Translations under genes and position numbers: made by a program
NCBI GenBank assembly: GCA_017473905.1
Contig: JAFUJA010000015.1
Location: forward strand, 28,221 to 92,220
DNA length: 64,000 nt
Direction: 5' to 3'
Origin: Lachnospiraceae bacterium
GTDB taxonomy: Bacteria; Bacillota; Clostridia; Lachnospirales; Lachnospiraceae
In this document: positions 1 through 8,971 of the stretch, piece by piece
Numbering within the stretch: the first letter of the stretch is position 1
How the letters are laid out: every line of letters starts with the position of its first letter
The notes under the pieces: generated by a model
Databases searched by the model: none
Told to the model about the DNA's origin: nothing
The model's input: only the letters and a program-made list of their open reading frames with translations

Positions 1-54
1 ATATAACAAGCCCCTCCTAAGGGCTAGTTGTGAGTTCGATTCTCGCAGGGGGTG
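1..54 (+). tRNA. tRNA-Arg(CCT), 5' part outside the window
   Basis: The anticodon stem pairs agccc (9-13) with gggct (21-25) around the loop ctcctaa, giving anticodon CCT at 16-18. The T arm follows as gtgag/ttcgatt/ctcgc (30-46), then the acceptor 3' strand agggggt and discriminator G at 54. CCA is not encoded. The acceptor 5' strand and most of the D arm lie before base 1. Confidence 0.88.
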
Positions 55-64
55 CGAAAAGAAA

Positions 65-117
65 GCCTAAAGGATTATTGCAGGAAGGCAGTAGTCTTTT
101 AGGTTTTGTCTTTTTAT
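65..117 (+). terminator. Terminator after tRNA-Arg
   Basis: A stem of about 12 bp (cctaaaggatta with tagtcttttagg, including G-U pairs) is followed by a T-rich tract at 103-117. It sits just after the tRNA. Confidence 0.7.
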
Positions 118-166
118 TCATGGGAAATACCTATGAAGTTTAAAATTGTGAAAGGGAAATTTGTAA

Positions 167-787
167 ATGAAAAAAATTAGCTTATTATTACTGGCCATGA
201 CATTATTTTTATCCGCCTGCGGAGGTTATGAAGCAGATGTGACAGACAATCTTTCGGATGATGTAAAAATTGAGAAGGATGAAACCGATGTGCTTCTTGC
301 TTCCTTCCTCTCAGGAGAAATTCCCGCAATTTATGCGGAGGGAGAAGGGGATCCTTTTTATATCACAGACCTTTCCATTGACGAAGAAGATGCATTCAGT
401 TATTCTGTCGGCGATAAGGTGGATTTGGATAATGATGGAGAATTGGAGCTGATTTTAGACGGTGCCTACGGCGGAATTTATCTTGATGCCAGAGCCGGAC
501 AGGTTTATGTGCTGGATGAAGGATGGGGAACCGCAGGTTATCTTTCCTACACGGTTTATGAAGATAAAATCTGGATTGTGCACTGCGATACCACACATGC
601 AGGAAGATATTTATATGACCTGACATTATACGACGGTACCGGAAATGTGGCAGACAGTTTTCAGTTGACACAGGAATTCTGGGAAACGCCGGATGAGCCG
701 GACGGTCCCAATACCGTATATACATACAGAGGAGAACAAATTACGAAAGAGCAGTACGATGCATTAAAAGAACAGATTCTCCCTTAA
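167..787 (+). CDS. Putative lipoprotein, unknown function
   Basis: The 206-aa product has a short lipoprotein signal peptide ending in the lipobox LSAC (Cys18), so it is probably tethered to the outer face of the membrane. The mature part is acidic and includes a short Asp-rich segment (DLDNDGELELIL) of the dockerin or calcium-loop kind, and no enzymatic motif was recognised. The upstream Shine-Dalgarno is weak (gaaaggg). The last 24 bases overlap the end of the convergent bioY gene, so the two 3' ends share sequence. Function is unknown. Confidence 0.75.
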   Translation: MKKISLLLLAMTLFLSACGGYEADVTDNLSDDVKIEKDETDVLLASFLSGEIPAIYAEGEGDPFYITDLSIDEEDAFSYSVGDKVDLDNDGELELILDGAYGGIYLDARAGQVYVLDEGWGTAGYLSYTVYEDKIWIVHCDTTHAGRYLYDLTLYDGTGNVADSFQLTQEFWETPDEPDGPNTVYTYRGEQITKEQYDALKEQILP

Positions 788-1357
788 TTCTTCCGGTAAT
801 GCTTTCTGTAAAATTTTTGCCAGGCTTAAGGCGATTCCAAGCTTGATAAAATCCGGAATCAGGAAAGGCACAACGCACACAAGAAGAATACTCCATACGG
901 AATCATACTGTTCTACATTTGTATATCCAAAATAAAACCAAAGGGTGCCGAAAAGGTAGCAGAAGAACAGACCAAGAAGTAAGGAAAGAAGCTTTACGGG
1001 GAATTTATTACCGAAAAGAGCAGTACACGCCCAGTAAATGAAGGCCACAAGTAAAAAACCGGCGATGTAACCGCCGGTATTGCTTAAAAGAACACCGATT
1101 CCTCCGCGAAATCCTGAAAAGACAGGTACCCCGATACATCCTAAAAGAAGGTAAAGGGTTACAGACAAGGTACCCCGCTTTCCCCCTAAAAGAAGGAGCG
1201 TTAAGAAAATACCCAGAGTCTGCAGGGTAAAAGGTATGGTGAAAGGAATCGTGATATAAGAACAAATTGTAATAATGACCGCGAACAATGCGCAGTAAAC
1301 CGGGGATAAAAGCCGGCTGCTGCGTGTTTTCTTTTTTACGGTGGGCTCGCTGGTCAT
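764..1357 (-). CDS. bioY: BioY-family biotin transporter (ECF S component)
   Basis: The 197-aa very hydrophobic protein has about six membrane segments and the BioY signature near the N terminus (IPFTLQTLGIFL) followed by the glycine-rich stretch around GFRGGIGVLL. BioY is the substrate-binding subunit of energy-coupling-factor biotin importers and normally works with EcfAAT, which are not in this window. It starts 16 nt after the murG stop and is probably the last gene of the TSCPD-murG-bioY unit. No BirA operator was recognised. The family assignment is firm, but biotin as substrate is inferred from the family. Confidence 0.88.
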   Translation of the reverse strand: MTSEPTVKKKTRSSRLLSPVYCALFAVIITICSYITIPFTIPFTLQTLGIFLTLLLLGGKRGTLSVTLYLLLGCIGVPVFSGFRGGIGVLLSNTGGYIAGFLLVAFIYWACTALFGNKFPVKLLSLLLGLFFCYLFGTLWFYFGYTNVEQYDSVWSILLVCVVPFLIPDFIKLGIALSLAKILQKALPEELRENLFF

Positions 1358-1373
1358 AGGGTTCCTCGACTTT

Positions 1374-2447
1374 CTAAGGACGATTGATTACCGTATCTTC
1401 AATCAGTCCGATAATTTTATCTACCGCATTTAACTGGGAGCTTTGGGACATGGCATCCACGAAGCGCTTCCGGTTACAGTATAGCTCGTAAACTTTTTCC
1501 GCAAGAGTGGTATCCGCCAGATCGTCCTCGTCCAGAACAAGGGAATATCCCTGGGCTTCAAAGGATGCTGCGTTTAATATCTGGTCGCCGCGGCTGGATT
1601 TTGCGGGAAGGGGAATCAAAAGGTTGGGCTTTTTTAAGGCAAGAAGCTCGCAAATGGCATTGGCACCGGCACGGGAAATGACGATGTCTGCCATGGCAAG
1701 TACATCCTTTAACTCACTTTTTAAATATTCAAACTGTACATATCGTTTTTCATTTAGAAGAAGATTGTCCACACGTCCGTTTCCGCAGATATGCACAATC
1801 TGGAAATCTTCTAAAAGCTTGGGCAGGGCGCTGCGAACCGCTTTGTTAATGGCAACGCTTCCGCTGCTACCGCCGATTACCATGATGACGGGAAGGGTAG
1901 AAGTGAATTTACACATGTTAAGTGCGGCCACTTTATCCCCTTTCAGAAGTTCGTCACGAATGGGGGAGCCTGTGAGTACGGCTTTGTTCTCCGGAAGGTT
2001 CTGTAAGGTTTCGGGGAAATTACAGCAAACCTTGGTTGCAACTGGGATACAAAGCTTATTGGCCAGACCCGGTGTCATGTCGGATTCGTGAATGATACAG
2101 GGGATTTTTAAGGAAGCGGCTGCCCGTACTACGGGAACAGACACAAAACCACCCTTTGAGAATACAATATCCGGCTTCAGTTCTTTTAGAATTTTACGGG
2201 CATCTCCGTATCCTTTGACAACGCGGAAAGGATCGGAGAAGTTCTTGATATCCAGGTAACGTCTTAATTTGCCGGTTGAAACTCCGTAATAGGGAACGTC
2301 AAAATCCGCAATGAGTTTCTTCTCAATTCCTTCATGTGAGCCGATATAAAATACTTCGTAACCCAGTTCTCTTAATCTGGGTAAAAGTGCCAGATTGGGG
2401 GTTACATGGCCGGCGGTACCGCCACCTGTTAACACAATACGCTTCAT
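1374..2447 (-). CDS. murG: MurG, UDP-GlcNAc:lipid I N-acetylglucosaminyltransferase
   Basis: This is a GT28 glycosyltransferase of 357 aa that adds GlcNAc to lipid I to make lipid II on the inner face of the membrane. The N-terminal glycine loop (VLTGGGTAGHVTPNLAL) and the C-terminal donor site (ISRAGANAICELLALKKP) are typical. A start at 2447 is preferred over the ATG at 2459 because a GGAG Shine-Dalgarno lies inside the first in-frame codons, about 8 nt before the second ATG. The gene is away from the usual mur/fts cluster, between a TSCPD protein and bioY. Confidence 0.92.
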   Translation of the reverse strand: MKRIVLTGGGTAGHVTPNLALLPRLRELGYEVFYIGSHEGIEKKLIADFDVPYYGVSTGKLRRYLDIKNFSDPFRVVKGYGDARKILKELKPDIVFSKGGFVSVPVVRAAASLKIPCIIHESDMTPGLANKLCIPVATKVCCNFPETLQNLPENKAVLTGSPIRDELLKGDKVAALNMCKFTSTLPVIMVIGGSSGSVAINKAVRSALPKLLEDFQIVHICGNGRVDNLLLNEKRYVQFEYLKSELKDVLAMADIVISRAGANAICELLALKKPNLLIPLPAKSSRGDQILNAASFEAQGYSLVLDEDDLADTTLAEKVYELYCNRKRFVDAMSQSSQLNAVDKIIGLIEDTVINRP

Positions 2448-2478
2448 AAATAACTCCATTCTGCCGGGGGCAAAAATT

Positions 2479-2721
2479 TTATTTTTCTAAAAGTTTCTCC
2501 AGAGCTGTTGCCAGCTGGTCGGGACAGGAAGTGGATTTGAAACCGCAACGGATTCCTTTTAATTTTGCAATTGCATCTTCTGCCTTCATTCCCGCAACAA
2601 GACTGGAAATTCCTTTCAGATTACCATTACATCCGCCCTGAAAGGACACGCTTTTAATAATATCTCCGTCAAGTTCAATATCAATGGCGCTGGAACATAC
2701 ACCGCTTGTAATATATCGCAT
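2479..2721 (-). CDS. TSCPD-domain protein (TIGR03905-like)
   Basis: The 80-aa protein carries the diagnostic TSCPD motif near residue 63 and a second conserved Cys in the segment SFQGGCNGNLKGI. TSCPD domains occur alone in Firmicutes and fused to ribonucleotide reductases; the role of the free-standing form is not settled. The Shine-Dalgarno is cggaggtgtttt before ATG. A TATAAT at 2762-2767 on the minus strand could be the -10 of this operon, but its -35 is poor. It is the first gene of a leftward unit with murG and bioY. Confidence 0.85.
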   Translation of the reverse strand: MRYITSGVCSSAIDIELDGDIIKSVSFQGGCNGNLKGISSLVAGMKAEDAIAKLKGIRCGFKSTSCPDQLATALEKLLEK

Positions 2722-2844
2722 AAAACACCTCCGTTTTTTGTTTTTCCTTCAATTAAAAAGGATTATAACAGAAAACAAAGTCGAATGCCATAGCTTTCGG
2801 GCAAAAGATGGGCTTTTATGCTATGTTTTCACCCCGTACATCCC

Positions 2845-2892
2845 TTGTTTGAACCGGGAAAAATTACCTATACTTAATATGTCCCCGGGACA
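2845..2892 (+). promoter_or_regulatory. Possible promoter with palindromic operator
   Basis: TTGTTT (2845-2850), an 18-bp spacer and TATACT (2869-2874) precede the membrane-protein gene at 2952. Directly downstream is TGTCCCCGGGACA (2880-2892), a 13-bp palindrome around a central C that would lie near the transcription start. No regulator is assigned. Confidence 0.4.
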
Positions 2893-2951
2893 AGGTTTTA
2901 ATCAGAATAATGTAGTCGGAAATCCTGATTTTCAGGTAGAAAGAGGTATGT

Positions 2952-3533
2952 ATGCAACTGGGTGAAATTGACATTTTTATGAGACTGAGCGTTTTGATGA
3001 TGGTTATCAGTATGATATGCAAAATCGCCGCATGGGTGATATATCAGGGCCTGATTCAGGCGTCGGAAAATATGGAAAGTACGGACAATGCTATCTTAAA
3101 AAGATGTAAAAACCGTTTTCTCCATAATTACCGCCTCCGTCGGGGAATGGAGAACATTCCTGCCTTTGTGGACCGGTATCTTTACAGGATGCAGATTAAA
3201 AAGTTCCCCATCCGGCTTCTTCCGGTTTTATCTCTGGAATGTATGCTTCTAGCAATTCTACTTTGCGGTCTTGGTGTATTCCGTAAAATTGCCACGGGAG
3301 GCATGGTGATGGAAGGTTTTCCTTTTTATCTGCTTGCCCTGTTGGGTGTTTACGCATATCTGGGAATATCTGCGTTCCTTGAAGTAAAAGAAAAGCAGGA
3401 GCTTTTAAAAGCAAACATTGTGGACTATCTGGAAAACGTGCTGGGAAAACAGCTTCAGGGACAGTATCAGCTGAAGGGTGAGGACATATGGGATGAGGAG
3501 TCTGAGACCAGGGGAATTTATATCTTGAAATGA
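2952..3533 (+). CDS. Conserved-looking membrane protein of unknown function
   Basis: The 193-aa protein has one hydrophobic segment near residues 12-32 and a second hydrophobic region around 90-140, separated by a basic cytoplasmic-like stretch. The C terminus is charged. A purine-rich site (agaaagaggt) precedes the ATG. No domain was recognised. The stop codon overlaps the promoter region of pgi, so pgi is probably transcribed independently as well as by read-through. Confidence 0.65.
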   Translation: MQLGEIDIFMRLSVLMMVISMICKIAAWVIYQGLIQASENMESTDNAILKRCKNRFLHNYRLRRGMENIPAFVDRYLYRMQIKKFPIRLLPVLSLECMLLAILLCGLGVFRKIATGGMVMEGFPFYLLALLGVYAYLGISAFLEVKEKQELLKANIVDYLENVLGKQLQGQYQLKGEDIWDEESETRGIYILK

Positions 3534-3553
3534 CCATATATTTTTGTTAGAAT
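3525..3553 (+). promoter_or_regulatory. Sigma-A-type promoter for pgi
   Basis: TTGAAA (3525-3530), a 17-bp spacer and TAGAAT (3548-3553). The -35 box abuts the upstream stop codon. The leader that follows has a small hairpin (gaagccg/cggcttc, about 3571-3590) ahead of the Shine-Dalgarno. Confidence 0.65.
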
Positions 3554-3610
3554 GAGGGAGAAATCGAGAATGAAGCCGATTGGGCGGCTTCGTACAAAGG
3601 AGAGTAGAGT

Positions 3611-4957
3611 ATGAGTAAAGTAGCATTTGATTACGCAAAAGCGGCACCGTTTATCAGTGCAAATGAAGTGGAATTAATGAAAAAGCTGGCAGAGGATGCC
3701 AAAGAAGTGCTTGTTTCCAAAACCGGAGCAGGTAATGATTTCTTAGGATGGATTGATCTTCCCGTTGATTATGACAAGGAAGAATTTGACCGTATTAAGA
3801 AGGCTGCAGCAAAGATTCAGAGTGATTCCGATGTACTCCTTGTAGTAGGTATCGGCGGTTCTTATCTTGGTGCAAGAGCAGCAATTGAATTCTTAAGACA
3901 CAGCTTTTATAATATCGTGGATAAGAGCATTCGTAAAACTCCCGAAATTTACTTCGTGGGTAATTCCATCAGCTCTACCTATTTAAAACATTTGATTCAG
4001 GTAATCGGAGACAGAGATTTCTCCATTAACATGATTTCCAAGTCCGGTACCACCACAGAGCCTGCTATCGCATTCCGTGTTCTTAAGAAAATGGCGGAAG
4101 AAAAGTACGGCAAAGAAGGTGCAGCTAAGAGAATCTACGCAACCACAGATAAGGCAAAGGGTTCCTTAAAAGGACTTGCAACCGAGGAAGGCTACGAAAC
4201 CTTCGTGGTTCCCGATGATGTAGGCGGACGTTTCTCCGTACTGACTGCAGTAGGTTTGCTTCCCATCGCAGTAAGTGGTGCAGACATTGATAAATTAATG
4301 GAAGGTGCAAGAAGCGGAAGAGAACGTGCATTGAACGCACCTTTCGAAGAAAACGACGCTCTTCAGTATGCGGCAGTTCGTAACATCCTTTTAAGAAAAG
4401 GAAAACAGATTGAAATTCTTGCCAACTATGAGCCTTGCGTACACTTCGTATCCGAATGGTGGAAGCAGCTTTACGGCGAGAGCGAAGGTAAGGACCAGAA
4501 AGGTATTTTCCCTGCAAGCGTGGATTTAACCACAGACTTACATTCTATGGGACAGTTCATTCAGGACGGCTCCAGAAATATCTTCGAAACCGTTATCAAT
4601 ATCGAAACTTCCAGAGAAGAACTCTTTATTGAAGAAGAACCCGTGGATTTGGACGGCTTGAATTACTTAACCGGTAAAACCGTTGATTTTGTAAACAAGA
4701 GTGCCATGAACGGAACCATTCTTGCTCATACAGACGGTCAGGTGCCTAACTTCTTAATCAATATTCCCGAAGTAAACGAGTTTTACCTTGGTGAACTGTT
4801 CTACTTCTTTGAGTTTGCCTGCGGCGTAAGCGGATACATTTTAGGTGTAAATCCTTTCAACCAGCCCGGTGTAGAAAGCTACAAGAAGAACATGTTCGCA
4901 CTTTTAGGTAAGCCCGGATATGAGGTACAGAGAGAAGAACTTTTAAAGAGACTTTAA
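3611..4957 (+). CDS. pgi: Glucose-6-phosphate isomerase
   Basis: The 448-aa enzyme interconverts glucose-6-phosphate and fructose-6-phosphate in glycolysis. Family landmarks are [15 protein letters not shown] (phosphosugar-binding region), the segment [14 protein letters not shown], and the C-terminal region with ANPF-like [14 protein letters not shown]. The length matches Gram-positive Pgi. A strong AAGGAGAG site lies upstream, with a sigma-A-like promoter at 3525 and a terminator hairpin right after the gene, so it is probably monocistronic. Confidence 0.96.
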   Translation: MSKVAFDYAKAAPFISANEVELMKKLAEDAKEVLVSKTGAGNDFLGWIDLPVDYDKEEFDRIKKAAAKIQSDSDVLLVVGIGGSYLGARAAIEFLRHSFYNIVDKSIRKTPEIYFVGNSISSTYLKHLIQVIGDRDFSINMISKSGTTTEPAIAFRVLKKMAEEKYGKEGAAKRIYATTDKAKGSLKGLATEEGYETFVVPDDVGGRFSVLTAVGLLPIAVSGADIDKLMEGARSGRERALNAPFEENDALQYAAVRNILLRKGKQIEILANYEPCVHFVSEWWKQLYGESEGKDQKGIFPASVDLTTDLHSMGQFIQDGSRNIFETVINIETSREELFIEEEPVDLDGLNYLTGKTVDFVNKSAMNGTILAHTDGQVPNFLINIPEVNEFYLGELFYFFEFACGVSGYILGVNPFNQPGVESYKKNMFALLGKPGYEVQREELLKRL

Positions 4958-4977
4958 TTTTTATAAATAAAAACACT

Positions 4978-5012
4978 GTAAAAATGTCGTCTGCGAGGCG
5001 GCATTTTTACGA
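4978..5012 (+). terminator. Terminator after pgi
   Basis: A 12-bp stem (gtaaaaatgtcg with cggcatttttac, one G-U) closes a 9-nt loop. The T tract is inside the 3' arm, so termination may be partial. The next gene begins 15 nt later. Confidence 0.65.
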
Positions 5013-5024
5013 TACGGAGGAAAT

Positions 5025-5852
5025 ATGTCAGAAGTAAAAGAAACGACGGAAGAAACCAAGGTTGAAGAAAACAAAGAAGTAAAAACCGAGGAAAGTAAGG
5101 TTGAGGCAAAGAACGAAGAAATCAAGGCTGCACCTGCACTTACTATTGTTCCGGATTTGGAAACCGCAGATGAAAAGAGTAAAAAAGATTTTATTTTAGA
5201 GTTAGTGATTGCAGTTTGTCTGGGACTTAGCATTATCGGTATGGCCTGGACCGGCTGGATAGCAAGCATTCACAGTGAAAACCAAAGTAAGAATCTGGCA
5301 GAGGCAACTGCTCTGAATGCCCAGGGAACGAACCTTTGGACGGAACAGTCCCAGTATCTGATGAAAGATATGATGGTTTGGGAAGAAATCAACGATTTGC
5401 GTTTTGAAATCGACTATGCCAAGGAAGCAGATAAGGCAAACGACCTTGCCAAGGCTGAGAAGCAGTTGAAAGAAATGCTTGCAAATGAAGTGAGCGGAGA
5501 TTTCTTAATCGCCGTGGAATGGGCGATGGCGCAGAAAGAATATGCGAGTCCTTTTGATATGGAGGGATATACCGTAAGTTATTATGCGGAAGCACAGGCA
5601 CTTTTAGATCAGGCAGCAGCAAAAGCAGCCCAGGCAGAAAACGACAGAACCTATGCAGATTGTTTCCTGCTTCTTACGGTACTTTACGGCGTAGTCCTTT
5701 TTATGCTGGGAATCAGTGCATTCTTCAAAGGCTCTACCACGAAGATGGTGCTTTGTATCATAAGCGGAATCGCGTTTGTATTGATTACCGCGTACATATT
5801 TACTCTGCCTTTGCCGGTGGGATTTGATTTCGTGAGTTATTTGGTGAGATAG
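5025..5852 (+). CDS. Membrane protein with charged N terminus and three membrane segments
   Basis: The 275-aa protein starts with about 50 residues made almost only of Glu, Lys, Thr and Val, followed by a membrane span near 58-80, a long helical and probably coiled-coil region (about 85-205, rich in Ala, Glu and Lys) and two C-terminal spans near 208-232 and 239-260. The layout resembles DUF4337-type proteins, but I cannot confirm this. It has a good Shine-Dalgarno (acggaggaaat) and may be cotranscribed with dtd, 35 nt downstream. Function is unknown. Confidence 0.7.
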   Translation: MSEVKETTEETKVEENKEVKTEESKVEAKNEEIKAAPALTIVPDLETADEKSKKDFILELVIAVCLGLSIIGMAWTGWIASIHSENQSKNLAEATALNAQGTNLWTEQSQYLMKDMMVWEEINDLRFEIDYAKEADKANDLAKAEKQLKEMLANEVSGDFLIAVEWAMAQKEYASPFDMEGYTVSYYAEAQALLDQAAAKAAQAENDRTYADCFLLLTVLYGVVLFMLGISAFFKGSTTKMVLCIISGIAFVLITAYIFTLPLPVGFDFVSYLVR

Positions 5853-5887
5853 GAATTACTTTTTAGAATCCCGTTGGAGGTTAGAAC

Positions 5888-6340
5888 GTGAGATTTATAA
5901 TACAACGTGTTAAAAATGCAAAGGTGGTAGTGGACAACGCAACCACGGGAGAAATCGGAAAAGGTTTTCTCGTATTTATTGGCGTGGCCGACGGAGATAC
6001 AAAAGAAATGGCAGACAAGCTTGTGAAAAAACTGCTGGGCTTGCGTATCTTTGCGGATGCAGAAGGGAAAACCAATCTTGCCCTTGCGGATGTGGGCGGA
6101 GAATTGCTTCTGGTTTCCCAGTTTACTCTCTATGCGGATTGTAAAAAGGGCAACCGTCCTTCTTTTATACGGGCGGGGGCACCGGATTTCGCCAACGATA
6201 TGTATGAATACATCATAAAAAAATGCCGTGAAAGCGGCACGAAGACCGAGACCGGCATTTTTGGAGCGGACATGGAAGTGTCACTGGTGAATGACGGTCC
6301 CTTCACAATTATATATGATTCCGAAGAAATGGGCCTGTAG
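5888..6340 (+). CDS. dtd: D-aminoacyl-tRNA deacylase
   Basis: The 150-aa protein hydrolyses D-aminoacyl-tRNA and so keeps D-amino acids out of proteins. Family motifs are visible: [13 protein letters not shown] at the start, the active-site [17 protein letters not shown] segment, and the late NDGPFTI. The start is GTG with a TTGGAGG Shine-Dalgarno 7 nt upstream. The stop codon lies inside the stem of the following terminator, an economical arrangement. The upstream neighbour is an unknown membrane protein. Confidence 0.93.
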   Translation: MRFIIQRVKNAKVVVDNATTGEIGKGFLVFIGVADGDTKEMADKLVKKLLGLRIFADAEGKTNLALADVGGELLLVSQFTLYADCKKGNRPSFIRAGAPDFANDMYEYIIKKCRESGTKTETGIFGADMEVSLVNDGPFTIIYDSEEMGL

Positions 6341-6366
6341 GAAAACCTACAGACCCTTTTAATTTT
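6331..6366 (+). terminator. Terminator overlapping the dtd stop
   Basis: An 11-bp stem (gggcctgtagg/cctacagaccc) with an AAAA loop is followed by TTTTaatttt. The TAG stop at 6338-6340 is inside the 5' arm. The convergent symporter gene ends at 6378. Confidence 0.85.
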
Positions 6367-6377
6367 AGTATATGTTT

Positions 6378-7979
6378 TTATTCCTTCCCTTCTGCAACAG
6401 CCTGTGCCATTTCAGCCTGAATCACGGGATTATTGGAAAGTACAGGTTCTACGTTTTTACCTTTGATTTTACGATCAATATAGTTACGGGTAATGCGAAC
6501 CAGTACAGGGGAAAGGGAGATGACACCGATTAAGTTGGGAATCATCATCAGTCCGTTAAATGTATCGGAAATATCCCAGGCAAGGCTGGATGTCATCAGT
6601 GCACCGGAAAGAATCATCAGTACGAAGAACACACGATAAATCTTTGCGGCCATAATACCGAACTTACCGAAGAGGAATTCCACAGCCTTGCATCCGTAAT
6701 GGGACCAGCCCAAAATTGTTGTGAAGGCAAATAAAAGCAACGAAATAGCGACGAAACCTTCGCCGAAGGCACCAAAGGAATTGCCGAATGCCTGTGCTAC
6801 CAGAGTAGCATCACTGACACCTTCCAGTGCAAGTCCGGTGTTTAAATCAATAAAACCGGAAGTCAAAACAACAAGCGCGGTGATGGTACAAACTACCATA
6901 GTATCCGCAAATACTTCAAAAATTCCCCAGAGCCCCTGTTTTACGGGCTCTTTTACATTGGAATTACAGTGCACCATAACGGAGGAGCCTAAGCCTGCTT
7001 CGTTGGAGAAGACGCCTCTTTTACATCCCTGGGTAATTACGGTTTTGATTAAAATACCTGTTGCCGCGCCGCCTACGGCTTCCACTCCGAATGCGAAACG
7101 GAAGATGGAAAGGAATGCGGGGATAATCATATCAAAATGTAAAACAATCAGTACCAGAGCGCCCAGCACATATGCTCCTGCCATAAAAGGAACTACCTTT
7201 TCGGCAACATTGGCGATTCGTTTTAATCCTCCTAAAATAATCAGAGCGGCGAGAATCATCAGTACAATACCGATGATTAAAGGAATCAGCGGAATGGAAC
7301 CTAATATAACAGGTGATTCCATGTTAGAGAAAAATGCTGAATTAATGTTCAGGGTAATTTTATTGACCTGTCCCATGTTTCCGATTCCAAAGGATGCTAA
7401 AACGGTAAAAACAGCAAATAAAAATGCCAGCGTTTTACCGATAAATTCATATCCGGGAATCTTGGCAAGACCATCGCGCAGATAATACATGGCACCGCCG
7501 GACCAGTCCCCGTCTTTGTTTTTCAGACGATAGTAGATACCTAAAACGTTCTCTGAGAAGTTGGTCATCATTCCGAAGAAAGCCGCAACCCACATCCAGA
7601 AAACCGCACCCGGGCCGCCCAGTACAATTGCGGCGGAAACGCCGGCGATATTACCGGTGCCGATGGTTGCCGCAAGAGCGGTACACATAGCCTGGAACTG
7701 GGAAACGCTGCCTTCTTCATTTTTATTATGGGCATCTTTTTTGAAAACTCCCCCCATGGTTTTTTTTACCCAATGGGGGAGATGTGTAATCTGGAAAAAT
7801 TTCGTGATAATTGTAAGCAGTATGCCGGAACCGATTAGTAAAATTAAACCGATTTTTACCCAGACGAAGTCGTTGATTGCCGTATTGATTTCGATGAGTC
7901 TGTCTGTCAGCGTGACAACTTCTTCCACCGGTTCGGGGTTGCTTAGTAATATAGACGGATAAAATGGAATTGTCTGCAT
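6378..7979 (-). CDS. Sodium:alanine/glycine symporter (AGCS family)
   Basis: The 533-aa transporter belongs to the AGCS family, which imports alanine or glycine with Na+. Hallmarks are ATIGTGNIAGVSAAI and the segment GVFSNEAGLGSS, plus about ten membrane spans. The start at 7979 is chosen because AAGGAAG lies 8 nt upstream; a longer reading to 8024 has no site. A glycine riboswitch heads the transcript, so glycine is the likely substrate. The Shine-Dalgarno is part of a perfect 12-bp complementary pair with 8039-8050, suggesting control of translation or of transcript ending. Confidence 0.93.
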   Translation of the reverse strand: MQTIPFYPSILLSNPEPVEEVVTLTDRLIEINTAINDFVWVKIGLILLIGSGILLTIITKFFQITHLPHWVKKTMGGVFKKDAHNKNEEGSVSQFQAMCTALAATIGTGNIAGVSAAIVLGGPGAVFWMWVAAFFGMMTNFSENVLGIYYRLKNKDGDWSGGAMYYLRDGLAKIPGYEFIGKTLAFLFAVFTVLASFGIGNMGQVNKITLNINSAFFSNMESPVILGSIPLIPLIIGIVLMILAALIILGGLKRIANVAEKVVPFMAGAYVLGALVLIVLHFDMIIPAFLSIFRFAFGVEAVGGAATGILIKTVITQGCKRGVFSNEAGLGSSVMVHCNSNVKEPVKQGLWGIFEVFADTMVVCTITALVVLTSGFIDLNTGLALEGVSDATLVAQAFGNSFGAFGEGFVAISLLLFAFTTILGWSHYGCKAVEFLFGKFGIMAAKIYRVFFVLMILSGALMTSSLAWDISDTFNGLMMIPNLIGVISLSPVLVRITRNYIDRKIKGKNVEPVLSNNPVIQAEMAQAVAEGKE

Positions 7980-7982
7980 AAA

Positions 7983-8050
7983 AAATACTTCCTTTCTCTG
8001 ATAGTATACTTTTACAAAAGTCAAAGCAATTAATCGGCAAGGAAGTATTT
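7983..8050 (-). promoter_or_regulatory. Expression platform: RBS-sequestering 12-bp helix
   Basis: On the minus strand, aaatacttcctt (8050-8039) is perfectly complementary to aaggaagtattt (7994-7983), which contains the Shine-Dalgarno of the symporter and is followed by T residues. The 44-nt loop holds a small hairpin (actttt/aaaagt). This helix could hide the RBS or act as a weak terminator when the aptamer is empty. Confidence 0.65.
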
Positions 8051-8069
8051 AACGTCCTATTAAGATAAA

Positions 8070-8150
8070 TATCTCTGTCCTTTTGCCTGAGAGATCGGCG
8101 CAATGCGCCTTACACCTTCGGCGCCCATGAATGGGACTCTCCAGAAATGT
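8070..8150 (-). ncRNA. Glycine riboswitch, single aptamer
   Basis: The minus strand has the conserved aptamer elements in order: ctggagag near 8145, gcgccgaaggtgtaaggcgc (8125-8106), and atctctcaggcaaaaggac ending near 8075. Only one aptamer is present; no second copy fits between it and the promoter at 8161. The gene it precedes is an AGCS symporter, a common target of glycine riboswitches. Confidence 0.92.
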
Positions 8151-8160
8151 CATTACGTTG

Positions 8161-8189
8161 ATTTTATCTAAGATAGGGGTTTCTGTCAA
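8161..8189 (-). promoter_or_regulatory. Promoter of the glycine-riboswitch transcript
   Basis: Read on the minus strand: TTGACA (8189-8184), a 17-bp spacer, TAAAAT (8166-8161). The predicted start near 8154 is just upstream of the aptamer. Confidence 0.85.
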
Positions 8190-8220
8190 GGCGTGGCACA
8201 GGGTTTCATGCCAAAACATT

Positions 8221-8937
8221 TTACTGAAGAGTATATGTATAATCTGAGAGATTTACCGTTACGGATGCATTGTCATGGCTGTCAAAACGGATTGTAAGAA
8301 GGTTTCCGTCGATGGTAATTTCATAGGGATACATGTATTCTCCGAATTGAGCTGTTGTAAAAAGCTCATTTCCCTCCATATCTAAAACCATAAGCCCGGG
8401 ATTTGTATAACCGGCAACATATAAAATACCGTTTTCATCCACAGTGCTGACGGAACCGCAGCCCATGTAATTGCTGTTTTCCCAGAGAATGCGGCCATCG
8501 TAAGCGTTGATTGCCTTAATGGTGCCTCCTTCATTAATATAAATGGCACCCGTAGGGGAAGAAAGCTGTTCAATCATGGAACTTTGTGCTACATCATATT
8601 TCGCTGTTTCATATGTCCAGCTGCTTCCGTCCGTACCTTCGCAGCTAATGACTGCATACTCTTTGTTGGTTTCAGGGTCATTTTTTACTTCGAATGAATA
8701 AGACATTTCGACACCTTCGGGAATCTCATACGCCGGGGTTACACCTTCGGTAACGGTATTGTTGCCGGCGGATTCTTTTTCGGTGCGGTTTTCTTTCTCG
8801 GGAATATTGGTCTGTACGGTAACGGAGGGAGTGTTCCCGTTTTCGGAACCTTCCATGGTAACCGTGGTGGAGCATGCACCTAATACTGCTGCTCCTGCAA
8901 GTGCTGTAACTGCTAAAATCATTTTTTTCATTTTCAT
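8221..8937 (-). CDS. Lipoprotein with PQQ-like propeller fragment
   Basis: The 238-aa lipoprotein has the lipobox VLGAC. The start at 8937 has a clear aatggagg site; the reading frame is open further upstream to 9168 but without an RBS. After a Thr/Glu-rich linker the protein has repeats of the PQQ or WD-like kind (AYDGRILWENSNY, MVLDMEGNELF), suggesting part of a small beta-propeller on the cell surface. It is divergent from an ECF sigma gene and may be its target. Ligand and function are unknown. Confidence 0.75.
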   Translation of the reverse strand: MKMKKMILAVTALAGAAVLGACSTTVTMEGSENGNTPSVTVQTNIPEKENRTEKESAGNNTVTEGVTPAYEIPEGVEMSYSFEVKNDPETNKEYAVISCEGTDGSSWTYETAKYDVAQSSMIEQLSSPTGAIYINEGGTIKAINAYDGRILWENSNYMGCGSVSTVDENGILYVAGYTNPGLMVLDMEGNELFTTAQFGEYMYPYEITIDGNLLTIRFDSHDNASVTVNLSDYTYTLQ

Positions 8938-8971
8938 AATAGTCCTCCATTTTACACTTTTATGTGTTATT

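Noticed and set aside
2684-2965. 93-codon plus-strand frame between the TSCPD gene and the 2952 gene
   Set aside because: It starts inside the opposite gene and no domain or RBS supports it.
6721-7485. Long open frame (254 codons) antisense to the symporter gene
   Set aside because: Low-complexity basic translation, no RBS, and the opposite strand has a clear AGCS transporter.
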